A model generated the notes under the pieces. The model was not told the origin of the DNA. It did no database searches and worked only from the letters and a program-made list of their open reading frames with translations. The translations under genes were made by a program, and so were the position numbers. Shown here piece by piece: positions 45,691-55,215 of a stretch of 64,000 nucleotides of DNA. Each line of letters starts with the position of its first letter. Within the stretch, counting starts at the first letter, position 1. Origin of the DNA: DIGJ01 sp041739345 (lineage in GTDB: Bacteria > Bacillota > Clostridia > Lachnospirales > Lachnospiraceae); contig JBGSNZ010000021.1 in assembly GCA_041739345.1 (NCBI GenBank), forward strand, positions 1-64,000, given 5' to 3'.

Positions 45691-46602
45691 ATGTTTTACA
45701 GAATTATAAATGACGCAATGGAAGTAACAGATATTGAAAAATGGGAGCAGTGGGAGGATGGAGTAGCTCTATTTACCAGTGAAGAATGGGAAAAAGAGAT
45801 GGACATAAAAGCAAGTTATCTTTTAAACCAAAGAGAAGATAATATTCATTTTTGCAAGTTGGAGAGTCATGGCAATTATTTATTTGGAACCTTTCACATT
45901 CCAATGAAAGAACAGCATGAGAACAATCTAGGGTTTGCATTTTATATACTAGAAAAAAGGCTGATATTTATTGATGATTCGGATTTAGTAAAGAAGAGTA
46001 TAGATAAAATAGTAGTAAGTAAGCAACGAAAAGGATATACGCTGGAACGATTTTTGTATGATTTTTTGCTTTCTTTAATAGATGAAGATTTATTATATCT
46101 GGCGGCCCTTGAAAAAGAAATTACGAAGATGGAAGAAAACATTATAAATGGAAATGTCCATAAATTTAATTATCGAATGCTTCGGTTAAAAAAAGAGATT
46201 TCCCGTTTATATCGCTATTATAGCCAACTTACCAACTTAGGGGAAAATCTCTATGAAAATGAAATGGATTATTTTGGAAAAGATGATATAGCACACTTTC
46301 GTATTTTCTCTGACCGCGCAGCCAGACTTCAGGCAGAGACACAGGTACTGAGAGAATATGCGATGCAGGTACAAGATGTTTATCAATCAGAAATCGGAAT
46401 TCGTCAGAATAATGTAATGAAAGTACTGACCATTGTTACAACCATTTTCCTACCATTAACCTTGATTGCTGGATGGTATGGTATGAATTTTGAATATATG
46501 CCGGAGCTTCAATGGAGGTATGGATATCCGTTTGTCATTCTAATCAGTATTTTGATTGTCATTGTAAGCTTATGGATTTCAAAACGAAAGAAGTTCTGGT
46601 AA
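45691..46602 (+). CDS. CorA-like magnesium/divalent cation transporter
   Basis: A 303-residue CorA-family channel: acidic N-terminal cytoplasmic domain, long helix near residues 140-230, then two C-terminal helices with the YGMNF selectivity motif (G-M-N) near residue 270 and EYMPELQWRYGYP between them. Transports Mg2+ or Co2+/Ni2+ inward by family knowledge. Its 3' end is only seven bases from the trp promoter. Confidence 0.9.
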   Translation: MFYRIINDAMEVTDIEKWEQWEDGVALFTSEEWEKEMDIKASYLLNQREDNIHFCKLESHGNYLFGTFHIPMKEQHENNLGFAFYILEKRLIFIDDSDLVKKSIDKIVVSKQRKGYTLERFLYDFLLSLIDEDLLYLAALEKEITKMEENIINGNVHKFNYRMLRLKKEISRLYRYYSQLTNLGENLYENEMDYFGKDDIAHFRIFSDRAARLQAETQVLREYAMQVQDVYQSEIGIRQNNVMKVLTIVTTIFLPLTLIAGWYGMNFEYMPELQWRYGYPFVILISILIVIVSLWISKRKKFW

Positions 46603-46609
46603 AAAACAC

Positions 46610-46638
46610 TTGCATTTAAATCGCAGATAAACTATAAT
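46610..46638 (+). promoter_or_regulatory. trp operon promoter
   Basis: TTGCAT at 46610-46615, 17 bases, TATAAT at 46633-46638. Confidence 0.75.
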
Positions 46639-46644
46639 AAAGAA

Positions 46645-46942
46645 AAATTAATTTAATCCTTTAAACCGTTGAAGCGGAGATAAAAATAGAACGTGCACTT
46701 ACAGAGAGTCGGGAATGATGAGAACCGACAGAACGCAGGCTATTAAATGGACCGCTGAGGGCGCAGTGAACGGAAGAATCCTAGTATTCTGCGACGTAAG
46801 ACATACGTTAGTTGTCATAGATATGTTAGTATCTAGTAAGCGCACGAATTTATTTTCGTGAATCGAGGTGGCACCGCGGGTGTATTATATGCAACTATTT
46901 CCCGTCCTTGACAGAGTATATCTGGCAAGGACGGCTTTTTTT
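46645..46942 (+). promoter_or_regulatory. T-box riboswitch, tryptophan specific
   Basis: The leader has the conserved AGGTGGCACCGCGG T-box at 46866-46879, a stem I with AGAACCGACAG and the specifier region AAATGGACC, with TGG (46748-46750, Trp codon) followed by a purine. CCGTCCTTG (46902-46910) and CAAGGACGG (46926-46934) plus CTTTTTTT form the terminator. Uncharged tRNA-Trp should bind and favour the antiterminator, giving trp expression when tryptophan is short. Coordinates of the 5' boundary are approximate. Confidence 0.92.
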
Positions 46943-47027
46943 ACCCTTTTTTAGGATTGCCAAATATATTACTTACTTTAATTTAGGAATTTGAGACTTT
47001 GGTTTTTCAAAAGGAGGTAGTAAAAAG

Positions 47028-48518
47028 ATGAAGTTTTATCCATCAAAAGAAGAAGCATTCAGGCTGTGTGAGACAAAGCAATATGGTGTGATTCCAATCT
47101 GTCTTGAGTTGTATGCGGATAAAATGACGCCGGTAACGGTAATGAAAATTATAAAAAAAATAAGTGTCCACTGTTATATGCTTGAGAGTGTGGAGGAACA
47201 GAAAAAATGGGGACGATATACATTTCTAGGTTATGATCCTATTTTAGAACTTACCTGTTGCAACCATGAGCTAATGCTTCGGTCCGCAGTGGAAGAAAAA
47301 AGGATAGTAGAGCATCCCAAAGAGGCAATCCGAAATATTTTAGAGCAGTATAAAAGCCCGAAGCTTGAAAATCTTCCTACTTTTACGGGAGGGCTTGTTG
47401 GATATTTTTCGTATGATTATATCAAATATAGTGAACCAAAGCTTGTACTTGATGCACAGGATGAAGACGGTTTCAAAGATGTTGATTTAATGCTATTTGA
47501 TAAAGTAATTGCTTTTGATAACGAGAAGCAAAAGATATTACTAATTGCAAATGCAAAAACGAATCATTTAGAAGAAACGTATGAAAATGCAAAAAAAACA
47601 CTGCAAAGTATGGCGCAGCTTTTGACTTATGGAGAAATGGCAGAAGATAAGCCACTCATTTTGAAGAGTCAATGGAAGGCGTTGTTTGATAAGAACCAGT
47701 ATTGTGAAATGGTAGAAAAAGCAAAGAAATTAATTATAGAAGGGGACATTTTTCAAGTGGTGTTATCCAACCGTTTGGAGGTAGAAGTAGAGGGGAGTCT
47801 GCTAGATACGTACCGCGTACTACGAACGCTAAATCCTTCTCCTTATATGTTTTATTTTTCAAGTGATGACATTGAGATAGCTGGAGCTTCTCCAGAAACA
47901 CTGGTAAAGCTTCAAGATAATAAGCTATTTACCTATCCGCTTGCAGGAACGAGACCAAGAGGAAAAGACAGCGAGGAAGATGAGCGTTTGGTAAAGGAAC
48001 TATTGTCCGATGAAAAAGAACTCGCGGAACATAGTATGCTGGTAGACCTTGGAAGAAATGATATTGGAAAGATTAGTACCATTGGGAGTGTTAAGGTAGA
48101 AAAATATGCGAATATTGAACGCTTTTCTCATGTCTTTCATATTGGATCTACGGTTACCGGAGAAATATTACCGAATAAAGACGCTTTGGATGCCGTCGAT
48201 GCAATTTTACCTGCAGGAACACTTTCTGGCGCACCAAAACTACGAGCTTGCGAGATAATCAATGAACTCGAAGGCAAAAAGCGAGGTATCTATGGAGGGG
48301 CAATCGGATATCTTAGCTTTACGGGAGAGCTGGATACCTGCATTGCGATACGTCTGGCTTATCACAAGAAGGGAAAAGTATTTGTACGTTCCGGTGCTGG
48401 AATTGTTGCAGATAGTAATCCAGAAAGTGAATACCAGGAATGTCTTAATAAGGCACAGGCTGTAGTTACAGCATTAAGTATGGCGGAAGGGGGTATTGAC
48501 TTTGATATTGCTCATTGA
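47028..48518 (+). CDS. trpE: anthranilate synthase component I
   Basis: A 496-residue chorismate-binding enzyme: with TrpG it makes anthranilate from chorismate and glutamine. Chorismate-site motifs LPAGTLSGAPKLRACEI and GGAIGYLSFTGELDTCIAIR are present, as is the N-terminal TrpE domain (residues 20-170) with the LLES-like MLESVE (used for feedback by tryptophan in the family). Ribosome site AAAGGAGG. First gene of the operon. Confidence 0.95.
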   Translation: MKFYPSKEEAFRLCETKQYGVIPICLELYADKMTPVTVMKIIKKISVHCYMLESVEEQKKWGRYTFLGYDPILELTCCNHELMLRSAVEEKRIVEHPKEAIRNILEQYKSPKLENLPTFTGGLVGYFSYDYIKYSEPKLVLDAQDEDGFKDVDLMLFDKVIAFDNEKQKILLIANAKTNHLEETYENAKKTLQSMAQLLTYGEMAEDKPLILKSQWKALFDKNQYCEMVEKAKKLIIEGDIFQVVLSNRLEVEVEGSLLDTYRVLRTLNPSPYMFYFSSDDIEIAGASPETLVKLQDNKLFTYPLAGTRPRGKDSEEDERLVKELLSDEKELAEHSMLVDLGRNDIGKISTIGSVKVEKYANIERFSHVFHIGSTVTGEILPNKDALDAVDAILPAGTLSGAPKLRACEIINELEGKKRGIYGGAIGYLSFTGELDTCIAIRLAYHKKGKVFVRSGAGIVADSNPESEYQECLNKAQAVVTALSMAEGGIDFDIAH

Positions 48519-49101
48519 TAATTATGACAGCTTTTCTTATAATCTCTACCAGCTTATTGGTAGTATTCGAGATGACATTATGGTCATACGAAATGATGAA
48601 AAAACTATTTATGAAATAGAACAGATGAAACCAGATCTTATTGTACTGTCACCGGGACCGAAACGACCAGCGGATGCTGGAATTTGTGTAGAGGCAGTAA
48701 CGTATTTTGCAGGAAAAGTTCCAATCCTAGGCGTTTGCCTTGGACATCAGGCAATCTGTGAAGCGTTTGGAGCAACCATTACCTATGCAAAGAAGCTCAT
48801 GCATGGAAAATCCAGTATCATTAAACTATCAAGTCAAAGTCGACTCTTTCGAGGAATTAATGAGGAAGAACATACTATGCAGGCTGCAAGGTATCATTCC
48901 TTAGTTGCAGACCCCAAGACCATACCAAAGGAATTAAAGGTGGTTGCAATTTCCGATGAGGGTGAAGTAATGGCAGTAGAACATGAAAGTTATCCAGTGT
49001 TTGGGGTACAGTTTCATCCGGAATCGGTATTGACCAAGGACGGATTACAGATTATTAAAAATATACTCGGTGAAATAGAGAAAAAGTTAAGTAACGGATA
49101 A
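48502..49101 (+). CDS. trpG: anthranilate synthase component II (glutamine amidotransferase)
   Basis: A 199-residue class I amidotransferase. The start is TTG 48502 (AGGGGG eight bases upstream), giving the family start MILLIDNYDSFSYN; TTG 48496 is the alternative. Catalytic Cys in GVCLGHQAICEAFG; His and Glu in GVQFHPESV. Overlaps trpE by 17 bases, so coupling is likely. It may also serve folate synthesis (PabA), as in many Firmicutes. Confidence 0.94.
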   Translation: MILLIDNYDSFSYNLYQLIGSIRDDIMVIRNDEKTIYEIEQMKPDLIVLSPGPKRPADAGICVEAVTYFAGKVPILGVCLGHQAICEAFGATITYAKKLMHGKSSIIKLSSQSRLFRGINEEEHTMQAARYHSLVADPKTIPKELKVVAISDEGEVMAVEHESYPVFGVQFHPESVLTKDGLQIIKNILGEIEKKLSNG

Positions 49102-49147
49102 AGTAGACACAACAAATTGATATTTTTGAAGGAGAGGATCAATCGCT

Positions 49148-50155
49148 ATGATAAAAGAAGCTATCTTAATATTAAGTAAAAAAGAAAATATAGGATATGA
49201 AATGGCTCGAGAAGTTATGAATGAAATTATGAGTGGAACGGCGAGCGAGGTACAAAAGAGTGCTTATCTTACTGCCCTAAGCATGAAAGGGGAAACAATT
49301 GATGAAATCACAGGTTCAGCGTATGAGATGAGAAATCATTGTATTAAATTGCTGCATGATATGGATGTGCTAGAAATCGTGGGAACTGGTGGGGATGGCT
49401 CCAATTCCTTTAATATCTCTACGACTTCGGCAATTGTGGTTTCATCTGGCGGTGTACCAGTAGCAAAACATGGAAACCGAGCCGCCAGCAGTCGCTGTGG
49501 TGCGGCGGATGTGCTGGAAGCTTTGGGGGTAAATATTTTAGTGACTCCGGAAAAAAGTGCAGCGATGCTAACAGAAATCGGTATTTGCTTCTTATTTGCA
49601 CAAAATTATCATATTGCCATGAAGCATGTAGGTCCAGTTCGAAAAGAATTAGGAATCCGGACAATTTTTAATATTCTTGGACCTTTAGCAAATCCGGCAG
49701 GAGCAAATATGCAGGTAATGGGAGTATATGAGGAAGCCCTTTTACTACCAATTGCTAATGTACTCTTAAATTTAGGTGTGAGAAACGCGATGGTCGTTTA
49801 TGGACAGGATAAACTAGATGAAATTTCGATGAGTGCGAAGACGAGTGTTTGTGAAGTAAGAAATGGTGAGATTCATTCTTATGTGATAGAGCCGGAGGAT
49901 TTTGGATTTACAAAATGCAGAAAAGATGATTTAGTCGGAGGAACGCCGGAAGAAAACGCGGATATTACTTGTGCCATTTTGGATGGTGTAAAAGGACCAA
50001 AACGAGAGGCTGTGCTACTAAATGCAGGCGCAGGACTTTATGTCGCAGGATGCTGTGAAACACTAGAAAAGGGAGTTCGAATGGCAGAACAGCTCATCGA
50101 TTCAGGTAGGGCAAAGCAGCAATTAGAAGCCTTTATCCGATGCTCTAACGAGTAG
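49148..50155 (+). CDS. trpD: anthranilate phosphoribosyltransferase
   Basis: A 335-residue enzyme that adds phosphoribose from PRPP to anthranilate. GTGGDGSNSFNISTTSA and KHGNRAASSRCGAADVLE are the PRPP and anthranilate sites. Ribosome site AAGGAGAGG; 46-base gap after trpG. Confidence 0.95.
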   Translation: MIKEAILILSKKENIGYEMAREVMNEIMSGTASEVQKSAYLTALSMKGETIDEITGSAYEMRNHCIKLLHDMDVLEIVGTGGDGSNSFNISTTSAIVVSSGGVPVAKHGNRAASSRCGAADVLEALGVNILVTPEKSAAMLTEIGICFLFAQNYHIAMKHVGPVRKELGIRTIFNILGPLANPAGANMQVMGVYEEALLLPIANVLLNLGVRNAMVVYGQDKLDEISMSAKTSVCEVRNGEIHSYVIEPEDFGFTKCRKDDLVGGTPEENADITCAILDGVKGPKREAVLLNAGAGLYVAGCCETLEKGVRMAEQLIDSGRAKQQLEAFIRCSNE

Positions 50156-50219
50156 TAATTCTGTGCGTAAACTTAATATGACAAAAGACATGCACAGGAA
50201 TGGAGAAGGGTATCAAAAT

Positions 50220-50999
50220 ATGATTTTAGATGAGATAGCAAAAAAAACACGAGAGAGAATTGCAAGTCAAAAACTGCAAATTTCATTAAATGTGATGAAG
50301 GAACAAGCATATAAACTGGTAGAGAAAGAAAAAAAATTTCCATTTGAAGCAGCACTTAAAGGGAAGGACATTCGATTTATTTGTGAAGTGAAGAAAGCAT
50401 CTCCGTCCAAAGGAGTCATCGCGAAAGAGTTTCCCTATGTTTCCATTGCAAATGCATATGAGAAGGCAGGAGCGTCTGCCATTTCGGTTCTTACGGAGCC
50501 ATATTATTTCTTAGGTGACAATCAATATCTGAAAGAAATCAAGGAAGCTGTAACGATTCCGGTACTTCGAAAAGATTTTACGGTAGATGAATACATGATT
50601 TATGAGGCAAAGACACTCGGAGCAGATGCGGTCCTATTGATTTGTTCCATACTTTCTGAAGAGGAATTAAACGAGTATATAAAGATTGCAGATTCACTAG
50701 GGATTTCCGCTTTAGTAGAAGCCCATACGCAAGAAGAGATCGCTATGGCAATTCGATGTAATGCAAGGGTAATCGGCGCCAACAACCGTGACTTAAAAAC
50801 CTTCCAAGTGGATATTCAAACATCCATTCGATTACGAAGTCTGGTTCCAAATGATATTCTCTTTGTATCGGAAAGTGGCATGAAGACAACACAGGATATT
50901 GCTGCTTTAAAGGAAAATCATGTGAATGCGGTTTTAATCGGAGAAACGCTAATGAGAAGCGAAAACAAAAAAGAAATGTTGGACGAATTAAGAGGCTGA
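50220..50999 (+). CDS. trpC: indole-3-glycerol phosphate synthase
   Basis: A 259-residue TIM-barrel enzyme. ATG 50220 gives the family start MILDEIAKKTRERI; the frame from 50163 has no clear ribosome site. Catalytic features: FICEVKKASPSKGVI, VLRKDFTVDEYMIYE, IGANNRDLKTF, SESG. Closes the ring to indole-glycerol phosphate. Confidence 0.94.
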   Translation: MILDEIAKKTRERIASQKLQISLNVMKEQAYKLVEKEKKFPFEAALKGKDIRFICEVKKASPSKGVIAKEFPYVSIANAYEKAGASAISVLTEPYYFLGDNQYLKEIKEAVTIPVLRKDFTVDEYMIYEAKTLGADAVLLICSILSEEELNEYIKIADSLGISALVEAHTQEEIAMAIRCNARVIGANNRDLKTFQVDIQTSIRLRSLVPNDILFVSESGMKTTQDIAALKENHVNAVLIGETLMRSENKKEMLDELRG

Positions 51000-51030
51000 G
51001 TGAAAGAGCAGCGCAGAAATGTGGAGAAAT

Positions 51031-51666
51031 ATGAAAAGAGATAATCATTTAAAAATAAAAATATGTGGGTTGCGTCGTGAAGTAGACGTTGAGTATGCAA
51101 ATCAATGTAAACCGGATTATATCGGTTTCGTATTTGCAAAAAGCAAGCGAAGCGTATCACCGGAGGAAGCGTTCGTATTAAAATCAAAACTTTCAAAGGA
51201 TATTCAGGCAGTTGGCGTTTTCGTAAATGAGACACCAAACAACATCATTGATTTACTAGAGAAAGGAATTATTGATATTGCACAGCTTCATGGAAGTGAG
51301 AGCGAAGATGATATTTGCCAGATAAAAGAAACGACTGGAAAACTAGTCATTAAAGCAATTAAAGTAAGAGATACGATGGATATCATTAGATGGCAGGATT
51401 CCAAAGCGGATTATTTACTGCTAGACAATGGAGAAGGAACTGGTGAAAGCTTTGACTGGGGGATTCTAAAAAAAATAAATCCTTTCTTTCAAATGAAACC
51501 ATTCTTTTTAGCTGGGGGCCTCTGTGCAGAAAATGTGAAAGAAGCCTGCAATGCTGTACTGCCGTTTGTACCTATGTGTATTGACGTCAGCAGTGGGGTC
51601 GAAGTAGAGGGATATAAAGATCTGGAGAAAATGAAACAGCTGATAAAAGCAGGTAAGGAGATATAA
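51031..51666 (+). CDS. trpF: phosphoribosylanthranilate isomerase
   Basis: A 211-residue TIM-barrel enzyme, Amadori rearrangement step before TrpC. ATG 51031 has GGAGA upstream, preferred to ATG 51019. The catalytic cysteine is in KICGLRR and the acid in MCIDVSSGVEVEG; GFVFAKSKRSVSPE is typical. Confidence 0.93.
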   Translation: MKRDNHLKIKICGLRREVDVEYANQCKPDYIGFVFAKSKRSVSPEEAFVLKSKLSKDIQAVGVFVNETPNNIIDLLEKGIIDIAQLHGSESEDDICQIKETTGKLVIKAIKVRDTMDIIRWQDSKADYLLLDNGEGTGESFDWGILKKINPFFQMKPFFLAGGLCAENVKEACNAVLPFVPMCIDVSSGVEVEGYKDLEKMKQLIKAGKEI

Positions 51667-51669
51667 AAA

Positions 51670-52854
51670 ATGGAAAAAGGACGTTACGGAGTCTTTGGGG
51701 GACAGTATATCGCAGAAACTCTAATGAATGAAATTATAAGACTAGAAGATGCGTATGAATTTTATAAAAATGATAAAGAATTCCAGAAAGAATTGGAGGA
51801 TTTATTGAATCATTATGCGGGAAGACCTTCTTTGTTATATTATGCAAAAAATATGACAGAGGAATTAGGAGGAGCTCGTATCTATCTAAAACGAGAAGAT
51901 TTAAACCATACCGGATCTCATAAAATAAACAATGTGCTCGGACAGGTTTTAATGGCAAAAAAAATGGGAAAGACTCGCGTCATTGCAGAAACAGGTGCTG
52001 GTCAGCATGGTGTTGCAACGGCAACGGCAGCAGCACTTCTTGGGCTTGAATGTGAGATATTTATGGGAAAGGAAGATACCATACGCCAAGCGCTTAATGT
52101 GTACCGTATGGAACTTTTGGGTGCAAAAGTTCATCCGGTAACCAGTGGAACCATGACTCTCAAAGATGCAGTAAATGAAACAATGCGTGAGTGGACCAAT
52201 CGTGTCAGTGATACACATTATGTACTTGGTTCCGTCATGGGACCTCATCCATTTCCGATGATTGTTCGTGATTTTCAAAGTATTATCAGTTTAGAAGCAA
52301 GAGAGCAGATACTAAAATATGAGGGAAAACTTCCATCCGCTGTATTAGCTTGTGTTGGAGGTGGAAGTAATGCAATGGGAATGTTTTATCATTTCATAAA
52401 AGATGAGGATGTAAAACTGATTGGTTGCGAGGCAGCAGGAAAGGGTGTAGATACGGCGCTTCATGCTGCAACCATCGCAAAAGGAGAAATGGGAATTTTT
52501 CACGGTATGAAATCGTACTTTTGTCAGGATAAAAATGGACAGATTGCACCTGTGTATTCCATATCAGCAGGTCTTGACTATCCGGGTATTGGTCCAGAAC
52601 ATGCAAATCTTTACGATAGTGGACGTGCAACTTATGTACCAGTTACGGATGATGAGGCAGTCGATGCATTTGAATATTTGGCAAAGACAGAGGGAATCAT
52701 ATGTGCGATTGAAAGTGCACATGCGGTTTCTTATGCAAGAAAAATCGCAAGAGGAATGAGTAAAGATGAAAACATAATAATCTGTCTTTCTGGTCGAGGA
52801 GATAAAGATGTTGCAGCGATAGCCAGGTATAAGGGGGTAAAAATCGATGAGTAA
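51670..52854 (+). CDS. trpB: tryptophan synthase beta chain
   Basis: A 394-residue PLP enzyme joining indole and serine. The PLP lysine is in LNHTGSHKINN, the phosphate-binding loop is GGGSNAMGMF, and ETGAGQHGVATA is the conserved tunnel segment. TrpB1-type length. It lies three bases after trpF and overlaps trpA by eight bases. Confidence 0.96.
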   Translation: MEKGRYGVFGGQYIAETLMNEIIRLEDAYEFYKNDKEFQKELEDLLNHYAGRPSLLYYAKNMTEELGGARIYLKREDLNHTGSHKINNVLGQVLMAKKMGKTRVIAETGAGQHGVATATAAALLGLECEIFMGKEDTIRQALNVYRMELLGAKVHPVTSGTMTLKDAVNETMREWTNRVSDTHYVLGSVMGPHPFPMIVRDFQSIISLEAREQILKYEGKLPSAVLACVGGGSNAMGMFYHFIKDEDVKLIGCEAAGKGVDTALHAATIAKGEMGIFHGMKSYFCQDKNGQIAPVYSISAGLDYPGIGPEHANLYDSGRATYVPVTDDEAVDAFEYLAKTEGIICAIESAHAVSYARKIARGMSKDENIIICLSGRGDKDVAAIARYKGVKIDE

Positions 52855-53623
52855 AATTAGCCAGGCATTTCAAAATAAAAAAGCATTTATCGGATTTTTG
52901 ACAGCAGGTGATCCAACCTCCCAGTTAACCATTGAATATATCTTAGAAATGGAGCGAGCAGGAGCGGATTTGATTGAAATCGGAATACCATTTTCGGATC
53001 CAACAGCAGAAGGAGTCGTAATTCAGGATGCAAATATTCGTGCCTTGTCAAAGGGAATGACCCCGGATGGAGTATTTGATATTGTAGCAAGAGTACGGCA
53101 AGTATCAAAGATACCTCTTGTATTTTTGACCTATGTAAATCCTGTCTTTCATTATGGCTATGAAAAATTCTTTACTCGGTGTGAAGAATTAGGAGTAGAC
53201 GGAATCATTATTCCGGACATGCCCTATGAAGAAAAAGGTGAATTATTGCCGCTTGCTACCGCTCATGGGGTAGAGGTCATCTCTTTGATAGCACCAACTT
53301 CCAGACAGCGTATTCAGATGATAGCCAAAGAGGCCAATGGATTTTTGTATGTTGTATCCAGTATGGGAGTGACCGGAGTAAGAAGTGAAATCAATACAGA
53401 TCTTGCAGCAATGATAGATTCTATTAAAACGGTGACCGATGTTCCTTGTGCCATTGGATTTGGAATAAATACAACGACTCAAGCAAAGCAGATGGCTGAA
53501 TTGGCAGATGGTGTAATTGTAGGAAGTGCGATTGTAAAGATAATTGAAAAATATGGAAATCACGCACACCAGACACTTTTTGAGTATGTATCTAGTATGA
53601 AACAGGCTATCAGTGAACAATAG
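52847..53623 (+). CDS. trpA: tryptophan synthase alpha chain
   Basis: A 258-residue TIM barrel releasing indole from indole-glycerol phosphate. Catalytic Glu and Asp in LIEIGIPFSDPTAEG and DGIIIPDMPYEE; YVVSSMGVTGVR and VIVGSAIVK complete the pattern. Last trp gene; no clear terminator was seen before the next gene 58 bases on. Confidence 0.95.
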   Translation: MSKISQAFQNKKAFIGFLTAGDPTSQLTIEYILEMERAGADLIEIGIPFSDPTAEGVVIQDANIRALSKGMTPDGVFDIVARVRQVSKIPLVFLTYVNPVFHYGYEKFFTRCEELGVDGIIIPDMPYEEKGELLPLATAHGVEVISLIAPTSRQRIQMIAKEANGFLYVVSSMGVTGVRSEINTDLAAMIDSIKTVTDVPCAIGFGINTTTQAKQMAELADGVIVGSAIVKIIEKYGNHAHQTLFEYVSSMKQAISEQ

Positions 53624-53681
53624 GCTGGCATAAATGTAGCTACGCATCATATACTTTTACAACTGCAATTTTAGGTGTGAT

Positions 53682-54728
53682 ATGGTGTACATAAAAAAAA
53701 TTAGATGGGGTATATTGGCTGAACTGTTTGTTGTTATTGCAATAGGAATTGTTGTTTGTTCTTCTAGGTTAGTATCATATGAAGAACCACAAAGTGTTGC
53801 AGTAACCAGCCAAAATTATATCAAGTGGGTAGATTTTAATGTTTCTTACGAAGCCTTGTGCAAGGCATATGAAATAGATGTAAGTACTTATGAAGAAGAA
53901 GTGCATTTATCATGGATTGAACTTTTATCCTACGTAGCAGCAAAAAATGGCGGAGAATTTTCAAAAAAATCAATACGCGATTTGGAAGCACTAAAAAAAA
54001 CGCTTTGCAACAAGGAAACTACATTGGAAGAACTCACGAAAGACATGAAATACTATAAGTATTACTTAGAGGCATATGAGGCGATTCTTGGCGGCTATGT
54101 TGGTGAATACGAAGTTGAGGTATGCGATGAAAATGGAACAAAGCAATATGAGAAAAAGTATGGACTGAAGGCGTTTTCTCCGATTGCAAAGAGCTTTCCT
54201 TATAGTGATTATGATGATTTTGGCTCCTCACGTAATTATGGTTATAAAAGAGTGCATTTAGGACATGATATGATGGGTCAGATCGGTACACCGATTATAG
54301 CAGTCGAGTCCGGCTATATTGAGGCACTTGGCTGGAATCAGTATGGTGGCTGGCGAATTGGAATACGAAGCTTTGATAAAAAAAGATATTATTACTACGC
54401 TCACTTAAGACAGAATTATCCATATCAAGAAAAACTAGAAGAAGGAAGTGTAGTTACTGCAGGAGATGTTATTGGCTATATGGGGCATACCGGTTATAGC
54501 ACAAAGGAAAATGTGAATAACATCAAGACCGTACATCTTCACTTTGGAGTACAACTTATTTTCGATGAATCACAAAAAGAGGGAAATAATGAAATATGGA
54601 TTGATTGCTATAATCTAACTAAATTTTTACTGAAAAATAGAAGTGATGTTTCAAAAGTAGAGGGAACCAAAGAGTGGGCACGTGTGAATGAAATGCGGGT
54701 TCCTGAGGTGGAATCGTACGGGAAATAA
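53682..54728 (+). CDS. M23-family (LytM) peptidase, membrane anchored
   Basis: A 348-residue protein with one N-terminal helix (residues 8-28) acting as signal or anchor. After about 150 residues of unassigned sequence comes an M23 peptidase domain: HLGHDMMGQIG near residue 191 (HxxxD), and HLHFG near 285 with YYYAHL. Zinc ligands are present, so an active wall endopeptidase is likely; a sporulation or division role is inference. Weak ribosome site (TAGGTGTG). Confidence 0.87.
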   Translation: MVYIKKIRWGILAELFVVIAIGIVVCSSRLVSYEEPQSVAVTSQNYIKWVDFNVSYEALCKAYEIDVSTYEEEVHLSWIELLSYVAAKNGGEFSKKSIRDLEALKKTLCNKETTLEELTKDMKYYKYYLEAYEAILGGYVGEYEVEVCDENGTKQYEKKYGLKAFSPIAKSFPYSDYDDFGSSRNYGYKRVHLGHDMMGQIGTPIIAVESGYIEALGWNQYGGWRIGIRSFDKKRYYYYAHLRQNYPYQEKLEEGSVVTAGDVIGYMGHTGYSTKENVNNIKTVHLHFGVQLIFDESQKEGNNEIWIDCYNLTKFLLKNRSDVSKVEGTKEWARVNEMRVPEVESYGK

Positions 54729-55215
54729 GTTTCTAAGAGATCAAAAATGATGGCTAAAATCTTAAGGTTTTGTTCAATTTGCAGCCAAAATTTAAATAGC
54801 ATACGTTCAAACCTCAGAACGATTGTCAATTTTAATAAGCTATAAACAACGAGAATCAAGTGATTAGACACTTGATTCTCGTTATTATCTTATTAAAATA
54901 ATCGTTCAAATTCGGTTTTAACGTATGCTATTTAAATTTTGGCTGCAAATTGGGATAAACGTAAAGGTTTTTGATTTTGTAATATCACCCTTTGTAAATC
55001 TATAAAAAAATAACTGAAACCAAAAAGGTACTTTTATAGATTCTACATATCATGTTGTATATTACGGAATTTTTTTGTAAAAGTGTTCCCGAAAAAAAGA
55101 ACGAGCGGATGATATTATAAAGCTTTGATCTATGAGCAGAATGAAATGATAAATATTCTTCTGAATTTACGAATACAACCATATAATAAGTAGTAATAAA
55201 TGAAGGGGAGAATAT
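54729..55215. other. intergenic region holding element 3
   Basis: No gene. It holds palindromic element 3 (54764-54960) and about 250 A/T-rich bases leading to the next gene, where an ATATAATAAGTAG stretch near 55180 could be a -10. Minus-strand frames here are artefacts of the palindrome. Confidence 0.6.
54764..54960 (+). repeat. palindromic element 3 of a dispersed family
   Basis: About 190 bases. Outer ends AGGTTTTGTTCAATTTGC and GCAAATTGGGATAAA. The outer stem, 54775-54807 with 54920-54952, is a perfect 33-base match; a middle part pairs more loosely, and the core hairpin 54848-54862 with 54869-54883 is a perfect 15-base stem with a six-base loop. Shares only its ends with elements 1 and 2. 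Confidence 0.85.
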
